Assembly: GCF_932276165.1 (NCBI RefSeq)
Contig: NC_064012.1
Coordinates: forward strand, 13,523,501-13,587,500
Direction of reading: 5' to 3'
Length of the DNA: 64,000 bases
DNA from: Plutella xylostella
Lineage: Eukaryota > Arthropoda > Insecta > Lepidoptera > Plutellidae
Shown here one piece after another: positions 47,001 to 54,505 of the stretch; position 1 is the first letter of the stretch; each line of letters begins with the position of its first letter. The notes beneath the pieces were generated by a model that was given only the letters and a program-made list of their open reading frames with translations, searched no databases and was not told where the DNA came from. The position numbers and the translations under genes were made by a program.

Positions 47001-50000
47001 AAAATGAATTAGGTATACCAAAAGATTCAGAATCGATTAAAGTCTGGACAATCATTCTAAGCTTTTTAAAAATGTGGGTTGTACTAAGTGGTACCTCCAA
47101 GGCGACGACATACATACCCTGACTAAACCTAGCGATAGAATGGCGAGACAGTCTTCGACCAATGAACGGCTAGCAATTGACCGAGTGCTCGGTACGTAAT
47201 AACACGTACCCCTCATCGAGATGCTTGTAGAACACGGTGACCGCGTACTGGATGGCTCGCGTGCGCGCGCGCAGCGGGTATCGTTTGACGCCGGCATCGC
47301 GCAGTTGTAGCCCGAAGCACATCTCTGCGAGCGAGACCTTGGCCTTTTGCGTTATACTTTGTTGCCGCTCGGCAACAAACCATTCATTCTATCACTGGAA
47401 TCTACATCCGAGTCCGCGTTGTTCTATGGGAATCTACGACTTTAGTCGAGCGCCACGCACTGCTTCACGTTGAAAACCGATTTTGTTGGTGCTGTCTGTT
47501 CTAGTTCGCTAGTACACTCCCGGGCAAAGAAACAGCTCCACTCACAAAATGCCGACACCAAACGACCCAACCGTTTTTTGTTCGTGATATCCTGATGCTC
47601 TGTTAAATTTACCTTAATGTTGCAGAAGGCGTCCTTAAGCTAGCTTTTTCCGTTTAGGAGTAATTTGGTGCTTTTCTCAGTGGAAACTTTTTATTGCCCG
47701 TGAGTGTACATTATACTTCAATAAAAACACGTACCCCTCATCGAGATGCTTGTAGAACACGGTGACCGCGTACTGGATGGCTCGCGTGCGCGCGCGCAGC
47801 GGGTATCGTTTGACGCCGGCGTCGCGAAGTTGCAGGCCAAAGCACATCTCTGCGAGCGACACCTTGGCTTTTTGGAGCTTTTGAGTACGCTAGTACGGTC
47901 AGCTGCATAAGTCGTTATACACTTCTGTACCTTGCCAAACTGACGAACCGTCAATATTTCAATGAATGGATAGGCAGTTTCAGATTGACAAGGTACAAGA
48001 GTGTATAGCTACTTATGCAGCTGACTGTACATTATACTTCAATGATAACACTTACCCCTCATCGAGATGCTTGTGGAACAGACACCTTGGCTTTTTGGAG
48101 CTTTTGCGCTTTGTGTCTGGGAATCTACGGCTTTAGTCGCGCCCCCCGCACTGCTTCACGTGGAACACAGATTTTGTTGGCGCTGTCTGTTTTATTACAC
48201 TATAAGGCAGACAAATCTGTCCCCTCTCAGAAGCATTGTTACTATGAGAGGGGGGTCAGGTTTCTCTGCACAGGACCGTACATTATTCTTCAATAATAAC
48301 ACATACGCTAGTGTGTGGGCGACGACGGATTTGTCCACTGAATGGTACGGCTCGGGTTCAGCTCGCTCTAGTATGCTAGTACATTATACTTCAATGACAA
48401 CACGTACCCCTCATCGAGATGCTTGTAGAACACGGTGACCGCGTACTGGATGGCTCGCGTGCGCGCGCGCAGCGGGTATCGTTTGACGCCGGCGTCGCGA
48501 AGTTGTAGCCCGAAGCACATCTCTGCGAGCGAGACCTTGGCTTTTTGGAGGTTCTGAAAATCGTATGAAGAGCATTAAAGACTATTTAAAAGAAATCGGA
48601 TACTGATTATGTCTCTCGCACGACAAAAGCATGTTCAATACTTGTTTGTGCTGAAAGGAGTTCGTTTGGTGGCTGGGGCAAATAGATGGATTCTTGTAGT
48701 TACTGCAGAATTACTACTACTTGCAGAACTTATTCATAGAAATATTTGTTTAAAGATATTATTATTTTGTTGTATGATTTTGTTTGTGTTAAGTATATTA
48801 TTTGATGCATGTTAACCAATATGTCAATAAGTTTAGCTATTTGGCGTCGCAAAGCACAAAAGATATAGCCAAACATAAAAATCCTAGTTACAAATTACCT
48901 GATGATTATAAATAGTGCTTATAATATTAGTGTCCAACGAGAACACTTGCAGGTTCTGTCTCCACAGGTTCGCTGGTGAGAGAATGAGACAGCTATATTC
49001 TGGCAAGACATGCTCCGCTTTCCCGTCGCGCCGTTTGAGGCCGTCCACCTGGTAGCAGTGCGACGCTAAAGTCGACTTTCTGTAGAGGGGAGAAGGTTTA
49101 TTATGAGTAATTAGTTGGATAAATAATTGGTATAGAAAGGAGGTAAGTAATAATGAATAGATTGCTCTTTTGTTACATGTGGTTCCCAACATCTAAATGA
49201 TCTGTATGGGATTTTACCAGAAGATTGATAATTTTACGGTTATTTATGGCCAAATTTCTAGGTAAAATTCAAGTTTATTGAGGAAAAAACAATGTTGGCA
49301 GAAACTCTTTCTCACACTTCACCTACATCTAAAATTTGATTCTTCAAAGGTTAACCATTTTTGCCAAGAATTTGGAACAGAGAAACCAAGAAAATGAGAA
49401 GAGATTTCATCATTAAGGCAAGGTTTTAGAGCTAGGTATTATAACATTGCAATGAAAGATATTTACGTTTCCGGATCCTCATGATTGCGTATGGTCTCCA
49501 GAATTCGGAACACCTCCTGAAGAGGCGCCCTGAAGGCGTCCCACATTTTCAGATTGCTGGTCCATGGGGAAACTCCTGAAAGATATCAATACAGTAAGTT
49601 TTGGTTTGTAAAAATTTGATAGATATATTATAATATTCATTCAAGTCATCTATTGGAAATTTATTATTATTTCTAATTACTTATTCCAAAATAATCCATA
49701 ATGCCAAAGGATGTAATTTAATTAAACATTGTAAAATGCAATAATGCATACATTTATGGATGTTTACCTGTTTTCATTATAATCTGTTGCACATACAAGA
49801 GAGGTTTGTCTTTGGCCCACAGATAGGGAAGCTTCTGAGTTTCATTGTAAAAGAACTCTAACTGGAAGGGATCATAATCTGAAATGATAATAAAAGTTTT
49901 ACAGGACACACAAGCTTTACTTAAAATAAATAATGGGTACAGCTAATTAAAATACACATATGCATTGTTTGAAAATCATTTTTTAAATGCACTATGATAT

Positions 50001-51485
50001 TTGATAGAATCAGAAGACTCATACTGTATTTCTCAGTGGGGATGTTAGGTGCAGGTAGCACCTGGCTCTATTGAATGGAACCATTGTGCATATCCCCATT
50101 AAGTTCTAAACTGCCTTCCTAATCTTGGACCATTTTCCACCATGCTGGTAAAGTGCATGTTGGTGAGTTCACATCTAAATGTTCAGGTTTCACAATATAT
50201 TTACTGAAGGGTATGTGCAATGCTTGTACTTGAATTAGATACTTATTTATATGGCTGGATATGGATTGAATCTACTACCCATCCATCTTCTCAATCGAAA
50301 GAAGAGATCTTATCCTATATACCACTATTGCTCCATGCCAGTATTTTGGCAAATGGTATAAAAGGATAGCAACATTATGTGTGTTACCTTGGCAATTATT
50401 GGTGCAGTCAGGGGTCTTCCGTGGCACGTCTGAGACAGGGGTTTCTTGAACAGGTAATTTTACCACAGTGGGAATGTTGCCAGGCAGTGGCACATTCAGG
50501 AGAGGATAGCTAAAATAAAGTCATCATTATTTATGGTAAAAAAAATGTTTTATGAAGGTGACATGTTGATTTAAAGATTTACCACCATATTCATAGATCT
50601 TGATAAGTACATTTATTAAGAACTTCCAAAATCAGCAATACATGATTGGCACAAGAGTGATGTTTCAGAAATAAAAGTATATATTTATGTATCACAATGA
50701 TTCTCAAGCTGTAGTTACAGTTTTAGATCTGTGAATATGGGGGTTAAAAGCAGAAGGCAGGTTGGTAAATTAGTTATTATAAAATATCTTACATAGATTA
50801 AATAACTATTTATATTAAGTACTTAATTTCTGTTTTAAGTGTTATATTTTTATTGTAAACTTGTCTATCAAATTGGCTTAGCTGTAAGGGTAGACTAAGT
50901 TATTGAAATAAATAAATAAATAAATGTATAAACAGTGCAGTGGTAACATTATATTGCTGTAGTTGTAAAATTATAGTAAAAAATAATAACTTAGTCCTAC
51001 AACCCACAATAATCGCAATGCACAATTAACCGCTAAACCAAAATGCATTTTTTCAATTCATTCGCAATCTTTTATTATTTCGAGTACCCCACTGGTGGTA
51101 TCAACTTTTTCTTGGTGTGGTGTTAAAATATATGAATAAGCTAATGAAATCACATCGCACAGCAACAGCATATGTTTAATCGAATTAAATCTATAAGTAA
51201 ATTGAAAAAACATATAAAATATGTCATTTATTTACAAGAAACAATACAATTGTAGTTAATGGAAGTTTTTCATGTTACATATATCATTTAATAGCACAAT
51301 AATGACATCGCATGCAACCTTAACAATGCTTACTGTTCCATGAAACAATAAAGACTGTACACTTACCAACATATCAGGACAACAGACAAGGCAATGGAGA
51401 CAGCCACGAACGGGTAGGATGAGCAGAACAGCCCATAAGTGTAGTAGATCTGAGCCACTCTCTCCGGAAGAGTTGCTCCCGCCAT
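31897..51485 (-). CDS. SCAP: SCAP, SREBP cleavage-activating protein, 22 coding exons
   Basis: SCAP is a polytopic ER membrane protein that binds the SREBP precursor through its WD40 domain and escorts it in COPII vesicles to the Golgi for proteolytic activation of lipid-synthesis genes. I joined 22 exons with GT/AG borders; lengths sum to 4050 nt (1349 residues, against 1279 in human). The start MAGATLPERVAQIYY aligns with the vertebrate N-terminus. Membrane segment 1 is about residues 18-45. The sterol-sensing domain spans about 303-465. Tyr317, Leu334 and Asp462 match human Tyr298, Leu315 and Asp443, where substitutions block Insig regulation. A luminal loop has a conserved sequon (QYNAS). 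The last membrane segment is about 744-766, and WD40 repeats fill 800-1349. The human COPII motif MELADL is MEYFQE here (466-471). In flies SREBP responds to phosphatidylethanolamine rather than sterols, so regulation may differ from mammals. Confidence 0.93.
32579..32699 (-). CDS. SCAP: SCAP exon 21
   Basis: Residues 1266-1306, GLNYMSKMLPLTHTLLLMGD then RSGLVVYDLSSGDVIRRVLL, aligning with human [25 protein letters not shown] region. Confidence 0.92.
33022..33167 (-). CDS. SCAP: SCAP exon 20, WD40 repeat
   Basis: Residues 1217-1265, QAHAGAVTSLAYTASYVVSA then GSDERLCVWDRFQGHLL, matching human AHRGDVTSLTCTTSCVISSG...ISIWDRSTG. Strong G/C third positions. Confidence 0.94.
33168..34202 (-). repeat. 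SCAP intron 19 with tandem duplication
   Basis: The two intronic copies, 33290-33660 and 33850-34200, are clearly homologous but diverged by many substitutions and indels, so the event is not very recent. Confidence 0.7.
33661..33765 (-). pseudogene. Partial duplicate of SCAP exon 19
   Basis: Reads SSCFIDRATPTIGGSGSQDG then LLCVWDLHTG and a GTACTG donor. The 5' part is damaged by indels and no acceptor is seen. It belongs to a tandem duplication of about 590 bp: 33290-33780 matches 33850-34340 in order ('ggtatac', 'aacaaaatggcggcca', 'accgcgctctaat', 'cctaactaatgatgatta'). Confidence 0.8.
34203..34350 (-). CDS. SCAP: SCAP exon 19, WD40 repeat
   Basis: Residues 1168-1217, SPLFTLHGHCGPITSCFIDR then GSGSQDGLLCVWDLHTG, matching human LFTLQGHSGAITTVYIDQ...GQDGAICLWDVLTG. 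Confidence 0.94.
34381..35340 (-). pseudogene. 5'-truncated LINE with RNase H and CCHC-like end, intron 18
   Basis: The minus-strand ORF at 35271-34462 encodes RNase H (GSGGGVFCPELNLQYSVSFG, ATVFQAEAASLL, CFYTDSMAILGAL, IKSHNDNIGNCEADRLA). A Cys/His segment follows (CCVNKHLY...CRTCKEVDETVEHILLACP). The first catalytic segment, IYIDGA, is in another frame just upstream, so there is a frameshift near 35255. RNase H on a LINE points to the R1/LOA/I-like groups. The 3' end, 34381-34460, ends in (TAGAA)n and is nearly identical to the tail of the tRNA-headed SINE at 54147-54505. Confidence 0.85.
35748..35857 (-). CDS. SCAP: SCAP exon 18, WD40 repeat
   Basis: Residues 1131-1167, CRPHQQPISELICEGGRIL then TGGQDHVLK, nearly the human CAHQKPITALKAAAGRLVTG...QDHTLR. 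Donor GTATGT, phase 0. Confidence 0.93.
36010..36115 (-). pseudogene. LINE ORF 3' end relic in SCAP intron 17
   Basis: The minus strand reads DRIQLRALGEAYVRQWTAI followed by a (GAT)n tail; same family as 2036-2135. Confidence 0.6.
36218..36295 (-). CDS. SCAP: SCAP exon 17
   Basis: Residues 1105-1131, AHKRTGSAGCIPRASFSYES then SDGEG, a linker between blades. Acceptor CTATTGCAG, donor GTAAGG. Confidence 0.82.
36890..37049 (-). CDS. SCAP: SCAP exon 16
   Basis: Residues 1052-1105. GIWWWSSARASPQLGVCVAR then VAAASLGGHLVLLRVD is a degenerate WD blade aligning with human GITALVFLDKRIVAARLNGS. Extremely GC-rich (Ala/Arg codons), unlike neighbouring exons. Confidence 0.85.
37642..37806. mobile_element. 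Fold-back MITE in SCAP intron 15
   Basis: Inverted ends 'aggggtcattctgaac' and 'gttcagaatgacccc', continuing through 'ttttgttctacgag' and 'ctcgtagagcaaaa'. Confidence 0.7.
37810..38060 (+). repeat. Interspersed repeat starting 'tttttacccgactgcc'
   Basis: A GTATGTAT microsatellite, 'cctcctgtagcctaaacggc' and 'gcgccctcttgagg' follow in the order seen in a common lepidopteran dispersed repeat. No ORF. Confidence 0.5.
40291..40642 (-). CDS. SCAP: SCAP exon 15
   Basis: Residues 934-1051. An acidic, Ser-rich insert (TTEDSDAKSSDIFKFN) followed by a WD repeat, SESPIWCVDFCNDLIVLGCA then GRLEFWEATSGKLM, matching human GSIWSLELQGNLIVVG...LEVWDA. An ATG near the acceptor (TTATGTCTTCCAG) belongs to the intron. 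Confidence 0.9.
40735..41695 (-). pseudogene. LINE 3' end: reverse-transcriptase C-terminal region
   Basis: The minus strand from about 41695 reads SECIIFSAKRVAVPQVDQ, KYLGFVIDAGLTWAPHID and FHSILSYGVDLWGN, with RLQKRAVRII, down to a stop at 40976. This is the region after the RT domain of CR1/Jockey-type LINEs. No RNase H follows. A 3' UTR and an (ATTTGA)n-like tail run to about 40735. It is 5'-truncated and sits in SCAP intron 14 in the gene's own orientation. Confidence 0.8.
41750..41915. mobile_element. MITE family C, copy 1
   Basis: Inverted ends with TTTTAACAGCATGCGGATTT on the left and the near-inverse on the right, core 'gttacaataaatacttgta'. In SCAP intron 14. Confidence 0.75.
42020..42144 (-). 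CDS. SCAP: SCAP exon 14
   Basis: Residues 893-934, WPHKLRRGLGSHLSGLRFRA and STKYSFAKTYR. Low-complexity linker inside the WD40 region, as in vertebrates. Confidence 0.83.
42195..42415 (-). repeat. Interspersed repeat in SCAP intron 13
   Basis: Opposite orientation to the copies at 1128-1335 and 12107-12712: begins 'ctataatattataaaggcga', contains a GTGT-rich run, ends near 'gggaacagctactg'. Confidence 0.6.
42456..42499 (-). CDS. SCAP: SCAP exon 13
   Basis: Residues 878-892, VSIPPDVTEQPKNSE. A 44-nt micro-exon, accepted because it is the only candidate that links exons 12 and 14 in phase. Confidence 0.7.
42612..42685 (-). CDS. SCAP: SCAP exon 12
   Basis: Residues 853-878, YFKLQKELYDKMNSKKEAEP, a charged linker. 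Frame and splice sites are good; similarity to vertebrates is low. Confidence 0.8.
42909..42980 (-). pseudogene. Partial duplicate of SCAP exon 11 (3' half)
   Basis: Reads GTIKLWDQQNWEVITHIDRH followed by Lys and the same GTGAGT donor. Against exon 11 one change is nonsynonymous (Arg to Trp); the others (two Ile, Asp, Arg) are silent. No acceptor or 5' half. The flank 'gccgctattggtcaactcac' is shared by both. Confidence 0.75.
43058..43218 (-). CDS. SCAP: SCAP exon 11, WD40 repeat
   Basis: Residues 800-853, VSGHQFEVECLVTDADRVL then GTIKLWDQQNRE, a full GH...WD repeat corresponding to human LRGHLMDIECLA...VCVWDAQTG. Donor GTGAGT. Confidence 0.93.
43569..43662 (-). CDS. SCAP: SCAP exon 10
   Basis: Residues 768-799, cytosolic linker CVCSRHYAEWRASWTEKEEY leading to the WD40 domain. 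Ends in phase 0 (CAG). Confidence 0.85.
44006..44159 (-). CDS. SCAP: SCAP exon 9, last membrane segment
   Basis: Residues 717-768. MEILLLAILCCISVAVIAYM is the final hydrophobic helix, ending VVLYR as in human LLCLYRVLC. After it the chain is cytosolic. Confidence 0.9.
44160..44956 (-). other. SCAP intron 8
   Basis: Contains MITE family C copy 2 (44777-44935). The rest is AT-rich with no recognised feature. Confidence 0.6.
44777..44935. mobile_element. MITE family C, copy 2
   Basis: Inverted ends around CAGCATGCGGATTTGATCAC (right end, read inward) and 'gaatttcatcacgcatgcgg' (left). Core 'cgttacaataaatacttgta' is shared with copy 1 at 41750-41915. Confidence 0.75.
44957..45165 (-). CDS. SCAP: SCAP exon 8
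   Basis: Residues 647-717, luminal loop. SPYHWSSILSQYNASVSGR aligns with human FRHWPTLFSYYNITLAKR, keeping the Asn glycosylation site. Confidence 0.9.
45467..46618 (-). CDS. SCAP: SCAP exon 7, sterol-sensing domain
   Basis: Residues 263-647, the largest exon. It holds membrane segments 2-6 (sterol-sensing domain, about 303-465) with YVYFSVRKIEFIKSK, GKEIFPYLVIIVGLENVLVL, LAQGLSKEGWSITKN and the GIDVRRME end. A Ser-rich cytosolic loop (about 470-545) and membrane segment 7 (about 558-573) follow. The human equivalent residues for Insig binding are kept. MEYFQE replaces MELADL. Confidence 0.95.
46619..47209 (-). other. 3' part of SCAP intron 6
   Basis: Ends TAAATTTTCAG at 46619. Otherwise nothing recognised; a short direct repeat 'gtccgagcattg' lies near 46880-46902. 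Confidence 0.6.
47210..47345 (-). pseudogene. SCAP exon 6 duplicate, copy A
   Basis: An open copy from about codon 3 of the exon to its end, with the same GTACGT donor. Three differences from the spliced exon (Lys AAA/AAG, Leu CTT/CTG, Asp GAC/GAT), all synonymous. No clear acceptor upstream. Confidence 0.75.
47515..47706. mobile_element. MITE family B copy in SCAP intron 6
   Basis: Ends CACTCCCGGGCAAAGAAAC and ...TTATTGCCCGTGAGTG, TA on both sides. It lies between exon-6 copies A and B, so the array spans transposon insertions. Confidence 0.75.
47735..47878 (-). pseudogene. SCAP exon 6 duplicate, copy B
   Basis: An open copy of almost the whole exon with the GTACGT donor. It differs from the spliced exon at four positions, all third-position synonymous (in Val, Phe, Gly and Leu codons). 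Homology stops 3 bp short of the exon's 5' border. The nearest AG (CTCAAAAG) is in frame but lacks a pyrimidine tract. Confidence 0.75.
47896..48027. mobile_element. MITE in SCAP intron 6
   Basis: Inverted ends of about 40 bp (CGGTCAGCTGCATAAGT and CAGTCAGCTGCATAAGT read inward), TA on both sides. Inserted between exon-6 copies. Confidence 0.75.
48056..48100 (-). pseudogene. SCAP exon 6 remnant (internal deletion)
   Basis: Keeps the first 20 bp and the last 25 bp of exon 6, with about 100 bp missing between. The donor side is GTAAGT-like. It shares the downstream flank 'acattatacttcaatgataa' with the other copies. Confidence 0.75.
48408..48553 (-). CDS. SCAP: SCAP exon 6, the copy with a good acceptor
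   Basis: Residues 215-263, NLQKAKVSLAEMCFGLQLRD and VTVFYKHLDEG. The acceptor TTTTCAG (48560-48554) and donor GTACGT are both sound, and the exon joins exons 5 and 7 in phase. Three further copies of this exon lie downstream in intron 6 without convincing acceptors. Confidence 0.88.
48899..49079 (-). CDS. SCAP: SCAP exon 5
   Basis: Residues 154-214, with LPEYSCLILSPANLWRQN and DTNIISTIYNHQ, very close to the human LPEHGCLLLSPGNFWQ...IIGTIHQHE segment. Ends in phase 0. Confidence 0.93.
49467..49575 (-). CDS. SCAP: SCAP exon 4
   Basis: Residues 118-154, GVSPWTSNLKMWDAFRAPL then EVFRILETIRNHE, matching the human VFRSPLSRAF...EEIRNH stretch of luminal loop 1. Confidence 0.92.
49768..49878 (-). 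CDS. SCAP: SCAP exon 3
   Basis: Residues 81-118, DYDPFQLEFFYNETQ and PLLYVQQIIMKT. The YVQQI segment matches human AYVQQIFVKS. Confidence 0.92.
49879..50387 (-). repeat. SCAP intron 2 with SINE body fragment
   Basis: 50040-50195 carries 'cctggctcta', 'catatccccatt' and 'aaactgccttcctaa', parts of the SINE body seen complete at 54147-54505. The head and tail are lost. Confidence 0.6.
50388..50509 (-). CDS. SCAP: SCAP exon 2
   Basis: Residues 40-81, CYPLLNVPLPGNIPTV and on to TPDCTNNCQ. Continues the first membrane segment (CYPLL also in human) into the large luminal loop. Confidence 0.9.
50510..51366 (-). other. SCAP intron 1
   Basis: 857 bp, AT-rich, ending TTTATTTTAG. Nothing else recognised. 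Confidence 0.7.
51367..51485 (-). CDS. SCAP: SCAP exon 1
   Basis: Residues 1-40. Start MAGATLPERVAQIYY, then the first membrane segment (SSYPFVAVSIALSVVLIC). Ends in codon phase 2 at donor GTAAGT. Confidence 0.9.
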
Positions 51486-51624
51486 TTCAACTTTACAATC
51501 AGTCTCTATATATAATTTTTCATATTCATTTTACGACATTTATGATACCATCGCTTATACAATCACACAACTCAATTATACAATAGTGAAAGGACTTCGG
51601 TTTTACGTTATCATAGGCACACAC
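51486..51624. promoter_or_regulatory. Putative bidirectional promoter between SCAP and a small ORF
   Basis: 139 bp separate the SCAP ATG (minus) from the ATG of the small ORF (plus). A TATATATA-like run lies at about 51507-51515. No sterol-response element was recognised. Short head-to-head spacing implies shared promoter DNA if both are transcribed. Confidence 0.4.
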
Positions 51625-51822
51625 ATGGCGCGTTCAGTTTTAGATAATATTTGGTGTATTTTGCGTCATCCAATAACATGGCTTCTTTGCAGTTTGATTG
51701 TGTTCTTTTCTTTCTTATTATGGCGGCCCTTTGCAACTGTTCCGAGTGGAAAACCTACTGTAGAATTGAGTGGAAGCACACAACGCAATGTTGACGACGG
51801 CTTATCAAACCGTAATGTGTAA
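51625..51822 (+). CDS. Candidate small single-pass membrane protein, 65 aa
   Basis: The ATG at 51625 begins MARSVLDNIWCILRHP, then a hydrophobic helix, ITWLLCSLIVFFSFLLW (about residues 17-34), flanked by RHP and RPF. A polar tail follows to SNRNV and a TAA at 51820-51822. An AATAAA lies 35 bp after the stop (51857-51862). The reading frame is also open 13 codons upstream to a GTG. Position, size and the poly(A) signal fit a real short intronless gene, but no family is recognised and chance is not excluded. Confidence 0.45.
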   Translation: MARSVLDNIWCILRHPITWLLCSLIVFFSFLLWRPFATVPSGKPTVELSGSTQRNVDDGLSNRNV

Positions 51823-52266
51823 ATAATACCAAATTTGAATGAAGTTTAATACACTAAATAAACAGTTGCCTTCATTTGACCTTCCTTTTGATGCACAGTT
51901 CGCTTGGCGGCTCCTTGATTTCAAGATTAATTAAATAGAGGATAATGTAAAAAAATATTTAATTCACATGGACGAAACATGGTGAAATTTTCAACAAAAC
52001 AAATGTCAAATTTAATTTACGACGATTTTACGAGATTACTGACACTCGACGTCAATGAATCACAGAACACGGAATAGACTGTCATAAAGTGACAGCGACA
52101 GAATATATACGTCTAAAAAGTAAAATTTCCCCAGTTTTTTTCACATTTTTTTTTATTTTGTAAGACTTTTTTTATTTATTACTATAGGTACTTAAGTACA
52201 ATTTTGTATAATTATAATTAATATTTTTCCAAATGAGTTTTCAATTGTGGTATGGTATACAAGTTA
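51823..52266. other. Non-coding stretch
   Basis: AT-rich. Nothing apart from the AATAAA noted for the small ORF. Confidence 0.5.
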
Positions 52267-52666
52267 GGGGCCGTCCATTAATCACGTGAGGCTCAAAGGG
52301 GTTGTACGGAAAACCTCACCAAACATCACGAGGGGGGAGGGGGGGTCTCGTTAGACATCACGTGTATAAATTTTTTGTCAAAAAGCGCTAGGTATTTCTG
52401 AACCGAAATTTTGAACGGCGCAAAAATTTGAACGATTTGTAGTGTAAATTTTATTGCAAATACACATAAATGTTTTTCAATTCAAAACGCAATTTTCGTT
52501 ATATTTTTTCTAGACTCAAATAGCGTTTACATAGACTTCCAAAAAAATACACGTGATCCAGGGGGGGGGTGGGGGGTCTGGTCCCAAACCTCACCAAATA
52601 TCATCAGGGGGGAGGGGGGGGTCAAAAAATGACAAAAACTACCTCACGTGATAAATGGACGGCCTC
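52267..52666. mobile_element. Non-autonomous DNA transposon with GGGGCCGTCCATTAATCACG ends
   Basis: The left end GGGGCCGTCCATTAATCACG is inverted at the right as CACGTGATAAATGGACGGCC. Subterminal G-rich runs (52328-52345 and 52560-52620) are paired with each other as direct copies. No ORF. Elements with this type of end are widespread in insects. Confidence 0.65.
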
Positions 52667-53481
52667 TTACAGATGTATTGTAACAGGGAACGGAACACGG
52701 CGGCGTGCCGTAAGGTAAAATACGACTAAACTGCAGACTGTAGCATAGATACATTGAATTTATACCTACCTACGGATTTTAAACAAAAAATTCAGTGGTT
52801 TCTCTCGACATTGACAGCATTTATTAGAGGCTATTAAAAAACGACGTTATAAAAATTCATTTCTTAAATTTTCTTCTCCTTATTTTTAGTGTGGTTCCTG
52901 CCACCGCATGGTTCCTACCATATCGTTGAGATATCCAGAAAAAAAATAATCATACGTTTAAAAATGCAAACTGCTTTTGTAGCTTACATGAAATTTATAA
53001 TAGGTTTAAGAGCACTGTATATTATTAAGAAATATTATAAATAAATTAACAATAAACAAACAAACAAACAATATTAACAATTTGCATGTACATTAAAATA
53101 CGGTAATGAAAATTACAAAAAATAATTTCATTGTCTGACGTAATTGACGTATGGTTAAATACAGTGTCAAAATAATACACCTAATACAGTTATGATAACA
53201 TGATAATTTTCGGGAAATAGTAGAGGGTATGGTATCCCCAATCTCAACAACGTTTGAGACGGCTGAATTACGCAACACAATGCTTCAGCTTCTTTTACTT
53301 CAACTTTTTCAAACGTTGCAAAAATGACATTTTGATGACACAAACTTGCAATAGTGTTGCTACACTAAAATAATACAAAAATTCATTCAAATATTTTTAA
53401 AAGAGGTTGCTTCGTTCGAAGATTTTCTAATATTTAAAATCATTATTATTAGTATTTAATTTTTAGTTATTTTTTACACTT
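52667..53481. other. Non-coding stretch
   Basis: Nothing recognised. Contains a short (CAAA)n run near 53050. Confidence 0.45.
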
Positions 53482-53616
53482 TAGTCCCGCAGCACGGGTC
53501 CATTATCGACGTCGATAAATTGTTTAATAAGCGTTCCACCAATCACAGCGTCTTAGTTATGGTGAATCCATATATACACGTCTTCGTCGATAACAAACCC
53601 GTCCAACGGGGACTGA
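53482..53616. mobile_element. MITE-like element
   Basis: Imperfect inverted ends: 'agtcccgcagcacgggtc' with 'attatcgacg' on the left, 'gtcgataacaaacccgtc' with 'acggggact' on the right. The core 'gcgttccaccaatcac' is shared with 35575-35595 in SCAP intron 18. Confidence 0.5.
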
Positions 53617-54133
53617 AGTATATCTGGCCTTGAGAATCAATAACCTTAATAATAATATTAATAACCTGAATGTGTTAATGTCGGTAGGTACTTAACCCGA
53701 TTTCTCACAGGTCAGACCGCGCCAGGACAGAGCGACAGGCCATGGGAACCGTCGCCGCATCCGAAGTGGCCTGCGGTGGCCTAAACTCAACAAACGGCTC
53801 CAGCATCCGCAGACATGCTGATGATGCAATCAGGCCTGGCCTGTTATAGCACAGGCCGTGGGGCCATACTTTTAGGTAGGTGCTGTGGTTTGGTATTTAG
53901 ACTATTTAGATACCTTCGCCTATTAGGATCCACTGCACTGTTCTATCGTTATTATCGTCATACCTTTAGGCGAAGGAAAACATTAAAGCACCACCAATAC
54001 ATTAAAACACCACCATCAGTGTAATTTGCGTTCATGGAGCTAGCTTTGGATAATAATATATGTACCTAAATTCCTATTTATTTTTAAAACAACGCTAATA
54101 CTTACGTACTTCGGTACTTACCTCTAGTTATCT
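53617..54133. other. Non-coding stretch
   Basis: 53700-53870 is GC-richer ('accgcgccaggacagagcga') but shows no supported gene. Confidence 0.4.
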
Positions 54134-54146
54134 AACTTTGGACCTC

Positions 54147-54505
54147 TATTCTATTCTATTCTATTCTCTGTGGGGGTGTAAGTACCTGCACCTGGCTCTC
54201 TCGAGTGGAACCTTTGTGCATATCCCCAAGGTCTAAACTGCCTTCCTAAGCTTGGACCATTTCCCACCACGCTGGTCCACTGCGGGTTGGTGGGTTCACA
54301 TATCTAGATGTGCTAGATCTAGATATGCAGGTTTCCTCACGATGTTTTCCTTCACCGTAAGAGCGATGGTATACATTGTACTTAAGTTAAAAGAACTCAT
54401 TGGTACATGTCAGCGCCGGGATTCGAACCCGCATCTCTTGATTGAGAAGCGGGCGCTCACCCGACTGAGCTACCACCGCTCCCGACTGAGCTACCACCGC
54501 TCCGC
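54147..54505 (-). mobile_element. tRNA-derived SINE, full length, with 13-bp target duplication
   Basis: The minus strand runs from a tRNA-like head (box A 'tggtagctcagtcgggtaag', box B 'gggttcgaatccc') through a body to a (TAGAA)n tail at 54147-54165. AACTTTGGACCTC flanks both sides (54134-54146 and 54506-54518), the mark of a retrotransposed copy. The head tip carries a 21-bp tandem duplication at 54462-54503. The last 60 bp match the LINE 3' end at 34381-34460. Confidence 0.85.

Noticed and set aside
47052..48438. Several ORFs of 60-120 codons around the exon-6 copies
   Set aside because: They arise from other frames of the GC-rich exon copies; only the frame reading AEMCFGLQLRDAG matches SCAP.
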